NCBI GenBank assembly: GCA_017554285.1
Contig: JAFZIQ010000048.1
Location: 1-32,704 of the forward strand
Direction of reading: 5' to 3'
Length of the DNA stretch: 32,704 bases
Origin: Selenomonadaceae bacterium
Lineage (GTDB): Bacteria > Bacillota > Negativicutes > Selenomonadales > Selenomonadaceae
This document shows, one piece after another, positions 31,131 to 32,704 of the stretch. The position numbers and the translations under genes are program-made. Each line of letters begins with the position of its first letter. The stretch's first letter is position 1. A model generated the notes under the pieces. The model worked only from the letters and a program-made list of their open reading frames with translations, did not search any database and was not told the DNA's origin.

Positions 31131-32704
31131 TTAGGACTTGCCTTTTTCTACAGTACTTATTATCGGGCGCGTAACACTGTAAATCCTCTCAACGCGGCGC
31201 AATTTGTTCATCAAAGTTTCCACTTGCTCCGAGTTGCTGACTTCGACGCCGATATTAACTGTGGACGTTTTATTAATCTTATTTGGCGCGGCATGTATCG
31301 AATGCAAATTCAATTTCATTTCGGCAGGTACCGCGATTAAATCGGCAAGGACGCCGGTTTTATCTTCACAAACAATTTCAAGCTCAACCGTATAAAGTTC
31401 ATCGTTTGTAGTATCCCAACTGACCTCAATCATGCGATTGACATCGGACGCGCCGTTTAAAATGTTCGGGCAATCTGCGCGGTGAACCGATACTCCGCGC
31501 CCGCGAGTGATATAGCCTGAAATTGCGTCGCCCGGTATCGGATTGCAACATTTCGCAAGCCTGACTACAAATCCGCGTTCGCCTTCAACCAAAATCCCGT
31601 GTTCAGAACCTTTGTGACTGTCTTTATTCGGGATTTTCTTAACTTCTTCAAGCAATGCCGAAACTTCGGGCGGCGTATTCTCGGCTCGTTCCTTTTTATA
31701 AATCTCAACCAGCTTTGTTATAACCGAATGCGCCGAAGTCCCGCCGTAGCCGATTCCCGCCAATAAATCTTCTTCGTCGGCTATTCCCATGCGCTTTGCT
31801 ACTTCAGCCAGCCGATTTTCTTTTAATAAATCTCTGGGAACATAGCCGAGCTTTCTTAATTCGGCATCTATCAATTCGCGCCCGTGTTCGATATTTTCTT
31901 CCCGATTTTCCTTTTTGAACCACGAACGAATTTTTTGGCGCGTATCGCTCGACGCTACTATATTCAACCAATCGCGGCTTGGTCCGTTATTGGCTTTGTT
32001 GGTTACGACTTCGACGAAATCGCCGTTTTGAAGTTTGTATTCAAGCGGCACAATCCGTCCGTTTACCTTCGCGCCGACGCAATGATGTCCTACTTCCGTA
32101 TGAATTCTATACGCAAAGTCTATCGGATTTGAACCTTGCGGCAAGACTACCAAATCTCGTCCGGGCGTGAAGACAAATACTTCGTCGCTGAAAAAATCTA
32201 ACTTCAATGCCTCAAGATATTCCTTCGGGTCTTTGATTTCCTTTTGCAACTTCGCCATTTTGCGGAGCCACGAAATTTTTTGATCTCGGTCGCTGCTGGC
32301 AGGTTTTGATGCGCCGCTCTCTTTATATTTCCAATGCGCCGCCACTCCGAACTCCGATATTTTATGCATTTCAAAAGTTCTGATTTGAATTTCCAGAGGA
32401 TAACCCAGAGCCATAACCGTCGTATGCAATGAACGATAACCGTTGCTTTTCGGGACGGCGATATAATCTTTAAATCGCCCCGGAATCGGTCGCCACTTTG
32501 AATGAATTATTCCCAGCACATTATAACAATCTTTAACGTCATCAACCAATATCCGAACCGCCGATAAATCATAAATCTCGCCGATTTCCTTGTTGTCACG
32601 AATCATCTTCTTATAAATGCTGTAGAAATGTTTTGCTCTGCCGCTTATCGAGGCGTGTATATCCAATTCGTCAAATTCTTCCTCAATCAAGCGGACTGCC
32701 TCAC
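31131..32704 (-). CDS. rel: Bifunctional (p)ppGpp synthetase/hydrolase Rel, C-terminal part
   Basis: The visible 524 codons run to the window edge without a start. They begin within the end of the hydrolase/synthetase linker (LIEEEFDELDIHASISGRAKHFYSIYKKM) and cover the synthetase domain (EIYDLSAVRI, then GRFKD and NGYRSLHT), TGS domain (DEVFVFTPGRDLVVLPQGSNPIDFAYRIHTEVGH), helical region, the conserved-cysteine region (VRLAKCCNPIPGD, HRADCPN) and the C-terminal ACT domain. The RFKD motif is the RxKD type of bifunctional Rel, as expected for a Firmicute, not the ExDD type of mono-functional RelA. The HD hydrolase domain lies outside the window. Only 14 bases separate it from the DUF3084 gene, so they are probably co-transcribed. 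Confidence 0.95.
   Translation of the reverse strand, partial: EAVRLIEEEFDELDIHASISGRAKHFYSIYKKMIRDNKEIGEIYDLSAVRILVDDVKDCYNVLGIIHSKWRPIPGRFKDYIAVPKSNGYRSLHTTVMALGYPLEIQIRTFEMHKISEFGVAAHWKYKESGASKPASSDRDQKISWLRKMAKLQKEIKDPKEYLEALKLDFFSDEVFVFTPGRDLVVLPQGSNPIDFAYRIHTEVGHHCVGAKVNGRIVPLEYKLQNGDFVEVVTNKANNGPSRDWLNIVASSDTRQKIRSWFKKENREENIEHGRELIDAELRKLGYVPRDLLKENRLAEVAKRMGIADEEDLLAGIGYGGTSAHSVITKLVEIYKKERAENTPPEVSALLEEVKKIPNKDSHKGSEHGILVEGERGFVVRLAKCCNPIPGDAISGYITRGRGVSVHRADCPNILNGASDVNRMIEVSWDTTNDELYTVELEIVCEDKTGVLADLIAVPAEMKLNLHSIHAAPNKINKTSTVNIGVEVSNSEQVETLMNKLRRVERIYSVTRPIISTVEKGKS

Larger units (their letters stand above)
2436..31482. repeat. Dispersed octamer CTGCGCGG/CCGCGCAG, about 29 copies
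   Basis: Counted by eye on both strands: about 14 as CCGCGCAG and 15 as CTGCGCGG, for example 2436-2443, 3345-3352, 12195-12202, 19575-19582 and 31475-31482. Random expectation for an octamer on both strands is about one. The base after CCGCGCAG is A in most copies and G in most others. Copies lie almost all in genes, in several frames and both orientations, so codon choice alone does not easily explain it. Confidence 0.65.

Overview
The window reads as chromosome of a motile, diderm Firmicute of the class Negativicutes (Selenomonadales-like). Three things point there together: a Firmicute-style rimP-nusA-ylxR-infB operon, a flagellar operon that includes P- and L-ring genes (flgA, flgH, flgI), which only make sense with an outer membrane, and an SLH-domain porin of the OmpM type. 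Many genes start at TTG or GTG behind good GGAGG-type ribosome binding sites. I found no rRNA gene, complete tRNA, insertion sequence, prophage or CRISPR array.

Layout. 1-342: N-terminus of a CstA-family transporter (minus, cut by the window edge). 418-5230: infB, ylxR, nusA and rimP, read leftward from a clear promoter at 5461-5489 through a structured leader. 5545-6522: exported 3D-domain protein (minus), divergent from a flagellar rod and ring operon at 6719-10924 (flgG, flgA, flgH, two small accessory ORFs, flgI, flgJ). 10988-13369 (minus): a phosphatase cluster with a fused PPP/LMW-PTP gene, a separate LMW-PTP and a separate metallophosphoesterase. 13445-15898 (minus): three Sel1/TPR-like genes. 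15899-17116: an intergenic region rich in palindromes and promoter-like boxes, and an unknown gene divergent from a WYL-domain regulator (17117-18148). 18221-19441 (minus): OmpM-like porin. 19715-21408: meaB and a yvyF-like flagellar zinc protein. 21460-24139 (minus): flhF-flhG. 24267-29496: mnmG, rsmG, an exported repeat protein and a CNNM/CorC-type protein. 29468-32704 (minus): rel (partial), a DUF3084 coiled-coil membrane protein and a YqgF-like nuclease.

The conserved parts form three functional themes: translation and transcription machinery with stringent response (infB, nusA, rimP, ylxR, mnmG, rsmG, rel), flagellum assembly and placement (flgG-A-H-I-J, flhF/flhG, yvyF), and envelope (OmpM, 3D protein, CorC-like, DUF3084). 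The accessory part is 10988-18148, plus a two-gene insertion between flgH and flgI.

The most interesting signals are: (1) a strongly over-represented octamer, CTGCGCGG/CCGCGCAG, about 29 copies by eye against about 1 expected, on both strands; (2) the PPP-LMW-PTP fusion flanked by unfused, active-site-altered paralogues of both halves; (3) a possible toxin/immunity-like pair inside the flagellar ring operon; (4) a perfect palindrome plus GGGTGTC half-sites shared by the two intergenic regions near the WYL regulator; (5) pentapeptide-repeat-like coding potential antisense to the end of the unknown gene; (6) a tRNA-like segment and a 16-bp hairpin in the rimP leader.
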